Assembly: GCA_963821505.1 (NCBI GenBank)
Contig: CAWGEH010000002.1
Span: 1 to 64,000, forward strand
From: VAZQ01 sp963821505
GTDB taxonomy: Bacteria; Pseudomonadota; Alphaproteobacteria; Rhizobiales; Xanthobacteraceae
Direction: 5' to 3'
DNA: 64,000 nt
Shown: positions 9,078 through 17,810 of the stretch, one piece after another
How the letters are laid out: every line of letters begins with the position of its first letter
Position numbering within the stretch: the stretch's first letter is position 1
Position numbers and translations under genes: made by a program
The notes under the pieces: generated by a model
The model's input: the letters and a program-made list of their open reading frames with translations, nothing else
Told to the model about the DNA's origin: nothing
The model's database searches: none

Positions 9078-10750
9078 ATGCAATCGCGAAATGTCTTGCG
9101 CGCCCTGACGGCTGGCGCAATCACCGGGGCGATCACGGTTGCGCTTTCGCTCTTTCCCGCGCGCGCGCAGGCGCCGGCGGCGCTGACCGGCCAGGTCAGC
9201 TCCGCCGTCGAAGGCCCGCTCGAGGGGGTGCTGGTCAGCGCCAAACGCGACGGTTCGACCGTCACCGTCTCCGTCGTCAGCGATCACGCCGGCAGGTTCA
9301 GCTTCCCCGCTTCGAGGCTGGCGCCCGGCCACTACGCGCTCGCCATCCGCGCCGTCGGCTACGACCTCGATGGTCCGAAGACGGCCGACGTCTCCGCCGG
9401 CAATACCACCACAGCCGATGTCAAGCTGCGACCGACCAGGAATTTGGCGCGGCAGCTCACCAACGCGGAATGGCTCGCGAGCTTTCCCGGGACCGATGCC
9501 CAGAAGAAAGCGCTGCTCAATTGCATCGGCTGCCACGATCTCGACCGCATCGTGAGCTCCACCCATGACGCGGACGAGTTCGTGCAGGTGTTCGACCGCA
9601 TGACCGGCTACTATCCCGGCAGCACGCCGCAGCACCCGCAACGGCTGGTGGGCGCCGCGCGCCGCAATCTCGGGCAGGCGGCGAGCGTGAAGGCGATGGC
9701 GGACTATCTCGCCTCGATCAATCTCAGCAAGGACGAAACCTGGAACTATCAGCTCAAGACCTTATCGCGGCCGACCGGCCGTGCGACTCGTGTCGTCATC
9801 ACCGAATACGACCTGCCGCGCAAGCAGATCCAGCCGCACGACGCCATCGTCGATGCCGACGGCATGGTGTGGTTCACGCATTTTGGCGAGCTGTTCCTGG
9901 GCAAGCTCGACCCCAGGACCGGCAAGGTCTCGGAATATCCCTTGCCGGTGATCAAGCCCGGTTACCCCGTCGGTACCCTCGACCTGGAGACGGACAAAGC
10001 GGGCAATCTCTGGATCGCCATGATGTATCAAGGAGGCGTCGCCAGGTTCGACAAGCAGAGCGAGAAATTCCAGACCTGGAAGGTGCCGGAGCAATGGCAG
10101 GCGGACGCCACCCAGCAGGCGTTCCTCACGCCGACCAGCTCCGACGTCGACGGCAAGGTATGGGTCAAGAACTCTGACCGCGCGCAGATCCTGCGGCTCG
10201 ACCCGGCGACCGGGCAGTGGGAGAACCTCGGCTCGTTCAAGGATCCGAGCAACAACCGCACTATCACCTCGTACGGCATCCCGGCCGACCACGATAACAA
10301 TCTTTACCTGCTCGACTTCTCGTCATCGAACATCGGCAAGCTCGACGCCAAGACCGGCAAGCTGACCGTCTATCGCTCGTCGATTCCGAACTCGCGTCCG
10401 CGCCGCGGCCGCGTCGACGAGCACAACCGCCTCTGGTTCGCAGAATATGGCGGGAATGCCATTGGGATGCTCGATCCCAAGAGCGAGAGATCCAGGAATG
10501 GGTGCTGCCGACGCCCTGGGCGCAGCCCTACGACGTCGTCGCCGACAAGAACGGCGAAGCGTGGACCGGCTCGATGCTGAGCGATCGCGTGTCGCGGCTC
10601 GATCCGAAAACCGGGACGTTCGTCGAATACCTGTTGCCGAAGACCACCAACATCCGCCGCGTGTTCGTGGACAATTCGACCAGTCCGGTCACTCTCTGGG
10701 TCGGCAACAACCACGGCGCGTCGATCGTCAAGGTCGAGCCGATGGATTGA
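9078..10750 (+). CDS. Secreted c-heme / Vgb-type beta-propeller protein (one frame break)
   Basis: After restoring one missing base near 10485 the product is about 557 residues. Order: signal peptide (1-32, ending ARAQA); a carboxypeptidase-regulatory/CNA-B-like Ig domain (about 36-118); a c-heme motif CIGCH at 149-153; then an NHL/virginiamycin-B-lyase-like propeller with repeated D-N-LW-, GKLDPRTGKV and IGKLDAKTGKL units. The second frame (from about 10487, WVLPTPWAQPYDVVADKNG) completes the last blades. The ATG at 9078 has GAGGAG six bases upstream. Despite the lyase-like fold, the heme and signal peptide suggest a periplasmic redox or sensor role rather than streptogramin cleavage; the function is unknown. 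Confidence 0.7.
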
Positions 10751-11221
10751 CGGCCCGGCTCTCCATCGCCGTGCCTGGCCGCGCAGTCGGGTTTGCCCGA
10801 CCTGGGGCACCCCTGCCGAATGCCTGACGCATTGACTCTTGACCGCTGCGAACCATGACGGCGGACGGCATCGCGCCCGAACCGAGCGGCGCATCCGGCG
10901 GAAGCGTTCAAGAATACATCGACGAAACGCCGACGTGGGCGGACGCGACCGCCGTCATTGCTGCATGGACTAAATTACCAACCGGTCAACGGTAGAGAAA
11001 TTAAACTGCCAAGCCGCAGGTCGAGCATCGTCCCGTCGGGGCTCAGGTCGCTCATAGCATGATGAAGCAAGGCTGAATACCCTTCTGCGGCGGCTAGCCC
11101 GCCACGCCCTGGCTGGACCATGAATTTCACCGGCCGTTGCGGCATCAGCCGATCTCTGTGGTGTGATCAGTGCCGATAAATTGCCGGATCATTCGAGAAA
11201 GCGAACACGGTCATTGTCGCT
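10751..11221. other. Intergenic stretch with a possible MFS-transporter remnant
   Basis: No intact gene of normal size is supported here. An ORF at 10855-10995 encodes 46 residues containing VQEYIDETPTWADATA. This resembles the cytoplasmic N-terminal segment that precedes the first membrane helix in some alphaproteobacterial MFS transporters, but the reading ends before any membrane span. The rest shows no promoter, terminator or repeat that I can defend. Confidence 0.3.
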
Positions 11222-12538
11222 TCAGCTCGAAAGTTTAGCCGCCCCGCCGCCCACTGTCCCGCCGCCCGCCGCTGAACCGGCAGTACCACCGAGGGACGCG
11301 GCGAAGTCTGCTGCCCTACGAGAAACAGCCGTGCCGAGTGCGCGCTCAGCAATTCCGGCCAGCAGCCCTATCAGCAGCGCCTCTGCGCCGTGCGCTTGGA
11401 GAGCAAGCTTGCTCTCCAAGTCTCCGACACCGAAACTCACCGCATGTGTCCAGAATAGTAGCCCTACAACCGCGGTCAGTCCTATCATGAACAGAACGCG
11501 CACACTCGGATCTAGCCTATCTTCCTCCAATACCACCAGGTCATCGAACGTCAAAGTCGGCCGGCGCAACGAGAACGAGAGCCAGGTCCCTATCGCCGTG
11601 CCAATCGCCAGCAGAAAGAAGTTGCGGAAGTCGTGCCATATCGAGCCACCCACGGCGTAATAACGGGCGTAAATATAGCCCAGCACCATGAGCAGAGTGG
11701 CGAGCAGGCAATAACGGCCTAAGCGCCAAAGGTACCGGTTTTTTACGGTCCCAGCCTCTCGCGCAACAAATTCGCTCTTAAATCGAGCTAAATCGTTCCT
11801 CGCGAAAGCCGCCTGCGTGGGATCTACGTTCATCAACCCGACTTTGGCGATGCCTAGGAGTTGCGTGATGCTGTCATGTAACCGCATCTGCACCGCATCG
11901 ACTTGTGACGCATACCAAGGCAACCGCGCTCGCCACCACCCGATTGACTTCTCTCGCTCGCCGAAGACGAGCTTTGCGACCGTAAGCGCTGTGTCAATTT
12001 CAACCTTCAGGCGCGCCTTATCTTCCGGAATGTGAACGTCTCGCGTATTGATCTTCAGGTCGTTGTACAGATCATTGGCCACGGACATTGGCTTGACATC
12101 GAATGGAATCGTATCGATGCGGGCGTTCCACTCGTTGTATCGGCCTTCGATGCGGTAGGTTTCGTCCCGCTCTGTTATAGCCTTCTTGTTCCTGTCGCCA
12201 CTTGGAGCCCGCGCAAATTGCTCAGCCCCGTCCCGTAGCGCCTTAACGGCGCGATTGCGCACGTCCTCCTTTAGCTCTCGAATGTCGGGGTTCTTTTCCG
12301 GTTCCGGGAGAGGGATTGCTGCAAAGCCCGCAACGCAAGCGTTGAGCCGTTCGAGGTAGGCCTGTTCCGCCGGGGTCGGCTTATAGCCTGGCACGGCGGC
12401 AAGTGCGAAGTTTGCTTCGAAGGTGCCGAGGCTCTGAAAAACGAAATCAGACGATGATTCCTGCCTATCTACCTGTACGATTGAGACCTGGGACGGTACT
12501 GTCGACGCAGCGGTTTCCTCCCAATCTACCTGGCTCAT
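11222..12538 (-). CDS. Unknown membrane protein, 438 residues
   Basis: I do not recognise a family. Residues 1-265 are soluble, charged and largely helical. Four membrane spans follow (about 273-293, 305-324, 347-369 and 385-405), and the tail is Gly/Ala-rich (about 415-436). I choose the ATG at 12538 (MSQVDWEETA) over a TTG 18 codons earlier because GAAAGG precedes it and the earlier start would overlap the upstream gene. It follows the 123-residue protein by 31 bases and is probably its operon partner, under the FNR-type box at 13027. A large cytoplasmic domain on a C-terminal membrane anchor would suit a sensor or effector, but nothing in the sequence proves it. Confidence 0.6.
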   Translation of the reverse strand: MSQVDWEETAASTVPSQVSIVQVDRQESSSDFVFQSLGTFEANFALAAVPGYKPTPAEQAYLERLNACVAGFAAIPLPEPEKNPDIRELKEDVRNRAVKALRDGAEQFARAPSGDRNKKAITERDETYRIEGRYNEWNARIDTIPFDVKPMSVANDLYNDLKINTRDVHIPEDKARLKVEIDTALTVAKLVFGEREKSIGWWRARLPWYASQVDAVQMRLHDSITQLLGIAKVGLMNVDPTQAAFARNDLARFKSEFVAREAGTVKNRYLWRLGRYCLLATLLMVLGYIYARYYAVGGSIWHDFRNFFLLAIGTAIGTWLSFSLRRPTLTFDDLVVLEEDRLDPSVRVLFMIGLTAVVGLLFWTHAVSFGVGDLESKLALQAHGAEALLIGLLAGIAERALGTAVSRRAADFAASLGGTAGSAAGGGTVGGGAAKLSS

Positions 12539-12569
12539 CTTGCTTGTGCCTTTCGGCGTTGTGAATGCT

Positions 12570-12941
12570 CTATGGCATTCGTCCAATATCAATTTGTTGT
12601 TGGATCCCCCCCCCTAGGAGCTGATCAACAGCGCTGACAGCATCGCGGAGCTTCCGCACCGCCATTTGCCTATCATCAACGCTGATCACCCCCGCGATGC
12701 TGATCACCCCCGCGACAGCGTCATGGAGCTGATGCACTACCTTTTGCGCAGCCTGTTCTTGAGCCGCAGTCAGCGGCGGTCTAACGTCCGATTGACTTAT
12801 CAATATCTCTATCTTCTGCCAGAGCTGGTCGGCGATGGCGATCATGTCGGGCTGGGTTTGATGGAGCAGGTGGTTCCGCTCTCTGTTCAGAGCGTGAGCA
12901 ATTTGCGCTCGCTTATCCGTGTCATTCACAGCGGTCTCCAT
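12570..12941 (-). CDS. Unknown small soluble protein, 123 residues
   Basis: This unrecognised, mostly helical protein starts at METAVNDTDKRAQIAHALNR. An in-frame 18-base duplication (12681-12716) produces the internal repeat GVISIA / GVISVD. There is no signal peptide or membrane span. It is the first gene of a putative two-gene unit with the membrane protein ending at 11222. The perfect FNR/FixK-type box lies 85 bases upstream of the start codon, at class-II activator distance from a possible -10 element. This makes it a candidate member of a low-oxygen regulon. Confidence 0.5.
   Translation of the reverse strand: METAVNDTDKRAQIAHALNRERNHLLHQTQPDMIAIADQLWQKIEILISQSDVRPPLTAAQEQAAQKVVHQLHDAVAGVISIAGVISVDDRQMAVRKLRDAVSAVDQLLGGGIQQQIDIGRMP
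12681..12716. repeat. Tandem 18-bp duplication inside a CDS
   Basis: The 18-base unit GCTGATCACCCCCGCGAT at 12681-12698 is repeated at 12699-12716 with only the last base changed. Being a multiple of three, it preserves the reading frame of the 123-residue protein. Confidence 0.9.
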
Positions 12942-13334
12942 TTCTCTTTACGCGGTTTGCCGCGTATCGTCGGTCGTCGGTCGCGCCGGAGACAATAAAA
13001 CTGAATACGGAATCCAGTGCCTTACATTGATCTAAATCAAGGAAGCCGTAGGCGCGCTCGGCACGGTCGAGGGCTATCTGGCTAGGGGCAGGGCAGGGAA
13101 CGCGTTGGGCGGGCTTTCCCTACCAGTTACGGACACGGAGCGGACAAAAGCGGCCATCGTTACGTCATCGCCGTATAAGTTAGTTTTTGTTTTATCCGAT
13201 GACCAACATGCGACGGCTCTTCGGGGGGCTTGCCGCCGCCGGGACGTTTTTGGAGCGCCGCGGTTCTTCGACGCAGCCGAGCCGGCACAGGCGGCGTGAT
13301 CTCGTCCGCGTCTGCGATCAGGCCACCGCGGATG
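12942..13334. other. Regulatory gap between two minus-strand genes
   Basis: Apart from the FNR-type box and its likely promoter (13002-13040) this gap holds nothing I can identify. The part from 13190 to 13334 is downstream of the DUF849 gene. A short AT-rich patch at 13175-13200 is not a convincing terminator. Confidence 0.5.
13027..13040 (-). promoter_or_regulatory. FNR/FixK/ANR-type box
   Basis: TTGATCTAAATCAA is a perfect TTGAT-N4-ATCAA palindrome. On the minus strand a possible -10 element TATTCA (13007-13002) is centred 29 bases from the box centre, the spacing of a class II FNR-activated promoter with the box near -41.5. The gene served would be the one starting at 12941. No plus-strand gene starts within 1.5 kb. 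Confidence 0.7.
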
Positions 13335-14222
13335 CTATTTCGGGCTCGCCTGCAAACCCAGCATCGCGCGCGCATCGGCGGGGGTCGCGACGAAGTCGCC
13401 GAGGATCTCGACGATCTTGGCCGCCTTCTCCACCAGCGCGGCATTGCTCGGCGCCAACTTGCCTTTTTCGAGATAGAGGTTGTCTTCGAGACCCACGCGC
13501 GGATGGCCGCCGAGCAGCACGGCCTGCGCCACCATCGGGAACTGATGCATCGAAACGCCGAACGCGAACCAGGGCGATCCGGCCGGCAGCAGACCGCGCA
13601 TGTAGCTCATGGCCTCCGGGGTTGCCGGCTGTGCCCAGGAGACGCCAAGGCAAATCTGAAACATGCCCGGCGGCCTGATGTGGCCGGTCTCGATCAGGCG
13701 CTTGGCCAGGAGGAGATGACCGGCCTCGAACACCTCCAGCTCCGGCAGCACGCCGGCATCGCGGATGGCGACCGCCATGGCTTCGAGATAGCCCGGCGTA
13801 TTGACGAAGACATAGGGCCCCATATTCATGCTGCCCATATCCAGGCTGCAGATTTCCGGCTTGAGCTCGACGATGTGGCGGACGCGCTCCGCCGGCGATT
13901 TCATGGTGGTGCCGGGGCCGGGCGTGAGCGGATCCTCGCGGCCCGGCGCAAAGCGCGCACCGGGACCGGTGGTGAGGTTGATGACGACGTCGGTGCCGCT
14001 TTCCCTGATCCGCTCCACCGCCTCGCGATAATGGGCGACATTCATGCTGGGCCGCGTGGTTTCGGGATCACGCACATGAATGTGAACGATGGCCGCGCCC
14101 GCCTTGGCCGCATCGATGGCGGATTGCGCGATCTGCGCGGGCGTCACCGGCACGGCCGGGTTGCGGCCCGGTGTGTCCGCCGAGCCGGTGACCGCGCATG
14201 AGATCATGACCTTGCGTTGCAT
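13335..14222 (-). CDS. 3-keto-5-aminohexanoate cleavage family enzyme (BKACE, DUF849)
   Basis: The product has 295 residues and is full length for the family. It has a TIM-barrel order with MISCAVTGS at the first strand and the metal-binding HIHVRDPETTRPSMN (residues about 47-61). VVINLTTGPGARF and GVSMHQFPMVAQAVLLGGHPRVGLEDN follow; the latter is the C-terminal active-site strand that binds acetyl-CoA product. Family members condense a beta-keto acid with acetyl-CoA and cleave it to a CoA ester plus acetoacetate. The substrate of this one cannot be told from sequence. It stands alone, between the FNR-linked gap and the divergent nuo operon. Confidence 0.85.
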   Translation of the reverse strand: MQRKVMISCAVTGSADTPGRNPAVPVTPAQIAQSAIDAAKAGAAIVHIHVRDPETTRPSMNVAHYREAVERIRESGTDVVINLTTGPGARFAPGREDPLTPGPGTTMKSPAERVRHIVELKPEICSLDMGSMNMGPYVFVNTPGYLEAMAVAIRDAGVLPELEVFEAGHLLLAKRLIETGHIRPPGMFQICLGVSWAQPATPEAMSYMRGLLPAGSPWFAFGVSMHQFPMVAQAVLLGGHPRVGLEDNLYLEKGKLAPSNAALVEKAAKIVEILGDFVATPADARAMLGLQASPK

Positions 14223-14590
14223 GCTGCCTCCCTCGCCGCGTCATTCTGCGCCGACGCATCGGATCATTTCAGCGCGAACCCTACAGCGGGGCGGGCACGA
14301 AAGCCCAGTGGCCTGCACGCAGAGCGGTCATCCTGCGCGCATTGGCGCCAGCTGAGGCGCCTGCTCCACGGCCCGCCCGCGGCGGTCGAAGCGGCAATGT
14401 CCGCGCGGAACCGGCTTTTGGCGCCCGCCGACTTGCCTCCCATTGTGCACTGCGCTAAGCCTCCCGGCACCCGTCCTTGGAACGAATCCGATCTGTCACA
14501 AGGGCGATTTCATGGGCGCCCGCGGACCTGGGCCGCGGGGCAGGGGCGGGCTTTCCGGACGGGCTTGCGACGTCGGAGATGAGGTCGCCG
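14223..14590. other. Upstream region of the nuo operon
   Basis: This is the 368-base divergent gap between the DUF849 gene and nuoA. The nuo promoter should lie here, but no -35/-10 pair stands out. A reading frame for nuoA stays open upstream to 14477, but it has no homology-like character and the start at 14591 is better. No FNR-type box was seen. Confidence 0.4.
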
Positions 14591-14956
14591 ATGAACGAGC
14601 TATTGCTGGACTACCTTCCCCTCGTGATCTTCATCGCGGTGGCGCTCGCCATCAGCCTCGTGATCCTGCTCGTGCCTTTTGTGGTCGCCTACAAAGCTCC
14701 CGATCCCGAGAAGCTGTCCGCCTACGAGTGCGGGTTCAACGCGTTCGACGATGCGCGCATGAAGTTCGACGTGCGCTTCTACCTCGTCGCCATCCTGTTC
14801 ATCATCTTCGACCTCGAAATGAGCTTCCTGTTTCCATGGGCGATCGTGCTGGGTGATCTCGGCCTTTACGGCTACTGGTCGATGATGGTGTTCCTTGGCG
14901 TTCTGACCGTCGGCTTCATATATGAGTGGCGGAAAGGAGCGCTTGAATGGGATTAG
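14591..14956 (+). CDS. nuoA: NADH-quinone oxidoreductase subunit A
   Basis: This 121-residue membrane subunit of complex I has three predicted helices. The conserved YECGFNAFDDARMKFDVRFY region follows helix 1, and an acidic segment FDLEMSFLFPWA lies in helix 2. I start at MNELLLDYLPL (ATG 14591), six bases after a GAGGT site, rather than 38 codons earlier. It is the first gene of the nuo operon; its 3' end overlaps nuoB by ten bases. Confidence 0.95.
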   Translation: MNELLLDYLPLVIFIAVALAISLVILLVPFVVAYKAPDPEKLSAYECGFNAFDDARMKFDVRFYLVAILFIIFDLEMSFLFPWAIVLGDLGLYGYWSMMVFLGVLTVGFIYEWRKGALEWD

Positions 14957-15522
14957 AGCGCACGGCCGTCCTGGCCCCGCCCGCCAAGGGCATTCTCGAT
15001 CCGCGCACGGGCAAACCCGTGGGTGCGGATGACGGGTTTTTCGCCGGCGTGAACGAGCAACTCTCGGACAAGGGCTTTCTCGTCGCCGCCAGCGACGATC
15101 TCATCATCTGGGCGCGGACCGGCTCGTTGATGTGGATGACGTTCGGGCTTGCCTGCTGCGCGGTCGAGATGATGCAGATGTCGATGCCCCGCTACGACGC
15201 GGAACGGTTCGGCTTCGCGCCGCGCGCGTCTCCGCGACAATCGGACGTGATGATCGTAGCCGGCACGCTGACGAACAAGATGGCGCCCGCGCTGCGCAAG
15301 GTCTACGACCAGATGCCCGAGCCGCGCTACGTCATCTCCATGGGATCGTGCGCCAACGGCGGCGGCTATTATCATTATTCCTACTCCGTCGTGCGCGGTT
15401 GCGACCGCATCGTGCCGGTCGATATCTATGTGCCCGGCTGTCCGCCCACCGCCGAGGCGCTGCTCTACGGCGTGCTGTTGCTGCAGAAGAAAATCCGCCG
15501 CACCGGCACGATCGAGCGGTGA
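14947..15522 (+). CDS. nuoB: NADH-quinone oxidoreductase subunit B
   Basis: This 191-residue subunit of the peripheral arm carries the terminal [4Fe-4S] cluster N2 next to the quinone site. The ligands are visible as FGLACCAVEMMQ, MGSCANGGGYY and VPGCPPTAEALL. The N-terminal 45 residues before FLVAASDDLI vary in the family. It overlaps nuoA and is followed by nuoC after 12 bases. Confidence 0.97.
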   Translation: MGLERTAVLAPPAKGILDPRTGKPVGADDGFFAGVNEQLSDKGFLVAASDDLIIWARTGSLMWMTFGLACCAVEMMQMSMPRYDAERFGFAPRASPRQSDVMIVAGTLTNKMAPALRKVYDQMPEPRYVISMGSCANGGGYYHYSYSVVRGCDRIVPVDIYVPGCPPTAEALLYGVLLLQKKIRRTGTIER

Positions 15523-15534
15523 TGGTTTCGCGCC

Positions 15535-16164
15535 ATGGATGAAGCGCTCGACAAACTCGGCGAGATCGTCGCCGGCGCGCTTCCGGGCTCGGTCGCGGGC
15601 CATCGGGTGGCATATGGCGAGCTGACGATCACCGCGAGCGCGCGCGAGATCGTGAAGGTCGCGAGCTTCCTGCGCGACGACGAGCGCTGCCAGTTCTGCA
15701 GCCTGATCGACGTCACCGCGGTCGACTGGCCCGGACGCGAACCCCGCTTCGACGTGGTCTATCATTTGCTCTCGCCCAAGCAGAACCTGCGCGTGCGGGT
15801 GAAGATCGAGATCGACGAGACCACGCCGGTCCCCTCGATCATCGCTGTCTTTCCCGGCGCCAACTGGTTCGAGCGCGAGACCTACGATCTCTACGGCGTG
15901 CTCTTCACGGGTCATCCCGACATGCGCCGGCTGCTCACCGATTACGGGTTCGAGGGCCATCCGCTGCGCAAGGATTTTCCCCTCACCGGTTTCGTCGAGG
16001 TCCGCTACGACGACGAGCAGAAGCGCGTCGTCTACGAGCCGGTTCGGCTCACGCAGGAATTCCGCAATTTCGATTTCCTCTCGCCGTGGGAGGGACCGGG
16101 CTACATCCTGCCGGGCGACGAGAAGGCGGCCGACGGGAAGGCAACCGACGGCAAAGGGTCTTGA
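15535..16164 (+). CDS. nuoC: NADH-quinone oxidoreductase subunit C
   Basis: The product has 209 residues, the 30 kDa subunit of the peripheral arm. The signature ERETYDLYGVLFTGHPDMRR is at about residues 112-131, followed by LTDYGFEGHPLRKDFPLTG. It is a separate gene here, not fused to nuoD as in enterobacteria. The C-terminal KAADGKATDGKGS tail is low in complexity. It ends one base before the thioesterase gene. Confidence 0.97.
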   Translation: MDEALDKLGEIVAGALPGSVAGHRVAYGELTITASAREIVKVASFLRDDERCQFCSLIDVTAVDWPGREPRFDVVYHLLSPKQNLRVRVKIEIDETTPVPSIIAVFPGANWFERETYDLYGVLFTGHPDMRRLLTDYGFEGHPLRKDFPLTGFVEVRYDDEQKRVVYEPVRLTQEFRNFDFLSPWEGPGYILPGDEKAADGKATDGKGS

Positions 16165-16165
16165 G

Positions 16166-16615
16166 ATGAAAAGGACGCTCAAGCCGGGCCTTACCCACCG
16201 CTTCACCTATCGCGTGCCGCAGAACAAGACCGTGCCCCACCTCTATCCCGAGGTCGCCGAGTTCCAGGCCATGCCGGAAGTGTTCGCGACCGGCTTCATG
16301 GTCGGCCTGATGGAATGGACCTGCATGCAGCTGTTGGTGCCTCATCTCGAGGCCGGCGAGGGCAGCGTGGGCGTGCACATCGACGTGAGCCACACCGCCG
16401 CCACCCCGCCGGGGCTTGCGGTGACGGTCGACGTCCAATGCGTGAGCGTCGAGGGCGCCCGCGTCACCTTCGACGTGCAGGCCCATGACGGCGTCGATGC
16501 GATCGGCGCGGGGCGTCACCAGCGCTACGTGGTGGCATGGGACAAGTTCAATGCGCGATTGAACAGGAAGGCGACGGAATCGGGAATGGCGAGCAGCGCG
16601 GTCGGGTCGAGCTGA
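16166..16615 (+). CDS. Hot-dog thioesterase, fluoroacetyl-CoA-thioesterase-like
   Basis: This 149-residue single hot-dog-fold protein lies between nuoC and nuoD. VFATGFMVGLMEWTCMQLL matches the central helix, with the acidic Glu. VGVHIDVSHTAATPPGL matches the active-site strand with the conserved His of FlK-type acyl-CoA thioesterases. It is not a complex I subunit. Its tight packing (one base after nuoC, four before nuoD) means it is co-transcribed and probably co-translated with complex I. A role in clearing acyl-CoA is inferred. Confidence 0.75.
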   Translation: MKRTLKPGLTHRFTYRVPQNKTVPHLYPEVAEFQAMPEVFATGFMVGLMEWTCMQLLVPHLEAGEGSVGVHIDVSHTAATPPGLAVTVDVQCVSVEGARVTFDVQAHDGVDAIGAGRHQRYVVAWDKFNARLNRKATESGMASSAVGSS

Positions 16616-16619
16616 ACGG

Positions 16620-17810
16620 ATGACGGAAGCATCGCTGCGCACTTTCACCATCAATTTCGGGCCGCAGCACCCGGCGGCGCACGGCGTGTTGCGCCTGGTG
16701 CTGGATCTCGACGGCGAAGTGGTCGAGCGCGTCGATCCGCATATCGGCCTCCTCCATCGCGGCACCGAGAAGCTGATCGAAGCCAAGACCTATCTGCAGG
16801 CCATCCCGTATTTCGACCGGCTCGATTACGTCGCGCCGATGAACCAGGAGCATGCCTTCTGCCTTGCCGCGGAAAAGCTGCTGGAGCTCAAGGTTCCCAG
16901 GCGCGCGCAGCTCATTCGCGTGCTCTTCTGCGAGATCGGCCGCCTGTTGTCCCATCTCCTCAACGTGACCACGCAGGCCATGGATGTCGGCGCGCTCACG
17001 CCGCCGCTCTGGGGCTTCGAAGAGCGCGAAAAACTCATGGGATTCTACGAGCGCGCCTCGGGCAGCCGCATGCATGCCGCCTATTTCCGCGTCGGCGGCG
17101 TGCACCAGGATTTGCCGCCGAAACTCCTCGACGACATCTGGGCGTTTTGCGATCCGTTTCTCAAGGTCTGCGACGACCTCGATGATCTGCTCACCGGCAA
17201 CCGCATCTTCAAGCAGCGCAACGTCGACATCGGCGTGGTCACGCTGGCGGATGCGTGGGCGCTGGGCTTTTCCGGCGTGATGGTGCGCGGATCAGGCGCC
17301 GCCTGGGATCTGCGCAAGGCGCAACCCTATGAATGCTATTCCGAGCTCGATTTCGACATCCCCATCGGCAAGAACGGTGATAATTACGACCGTTACTGCA
17401 TCCGCATGGAGGAGATGCGCCAGTCCACCAGCCTCATGAAGCAGTGCCTGGAGAGGCTGCGTTCGGGGGAAGGCGAGGGGCCGGTTTCGGTGGTGGACCA
17501 CAAGATCGTGCCGCCCAAGCGCGCGGAGATGAAGCGCTCGATGGAAGCGCTCATCCACCACTTCAAGCTCTACACCGAGGGGTTTCATGTGCCCGCGGGC
17601 GAAGTTTATGCCGCGGTCGAGGCGCCCAAGGGCGAGTTCGGCGTCTATCTGATCGCCGACGGCAGCAACAAGCCCTACAAGTGCAAGATCCGGGCGCCCG
17701 GCTTTGCGCATCTCGCGGCCATGGATTTCCTCTGCAAGGGCTACATGCTCGCGGACGTCTCGGCGATCCTCGGGTCGCTCGACATCGTGTTCGGGGAGGT
17801 CGATCGCTGA
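16620..17810 (+). CDS. nuoD: NADH-quinone oxidoreductase subunit D
   Basis: This 396-residue 49 kDa subunit forms the quinone-binding pocket with NuoB. Visible signatures are NFGPQHPAAHGVLRLVLDLDG near the N-terminus, HIGLLHRGTEKL, and IGKNGDNYDRYCIRMEEMRQ with the family motif around residues 245-265. The C-terminus is IVFGEVDR. Its TGA shares one base with the ATG of nuoE. Confidence 0.97.
   Translation: MTEASLRTFTINFGPQHPAAHGVLRLVLDLDGEVVERVDPHIGLLHRGTEKLIEAKTYLQAIPYFDRLDYVAPMNQEHAFCLAAEKLLELKVPRRAQLIRVLFCEIGRLLSHLLNVTTQAMDVGALTPPLWGFEEREKLMGFYERASGSRMHAAYFRVGGVHQDLPPKLLDDIWAFCDPFLKVCDDLDDLLTGNRIFKQRNVDIGVVTLADAWALGFSGVMVRGSGAAWDLRKAQPYECYSELDFDIPIGKNGDNYDRYCIRMEEMRQSTSLMKQCLERLRSGEGEGPVSVVDHKIVPPKRAEMKRSMEALIHHFKLYTEGFHVPAGEVYAAVEAPKGEFGVYLIADGSNKPYKCKIRAPGFAHLAAMDFLCKGYMLADVSAILGSLDIVFGEVDR

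Noticed and set aside
9078..10750. Annotation as streptogramin B lyase (antibiotic resistance)
   Set aside because: Only the propeller fold resembles Vgb; signal peptide, Ig-like domain and c-heme motif point elsewhere.
12681..12716. Start of a CRISPR-like or satellite array
   Set aside because: Only two directly adjacent copies without spacers, inside a coding frame. No CRISPR array or cas gene was seen anywhere in the window.
13187..13678. Plus-strand ORF overlapping the DUF849 gene
   Set aside because: Mostly antisense to a well-supported gene and without features.
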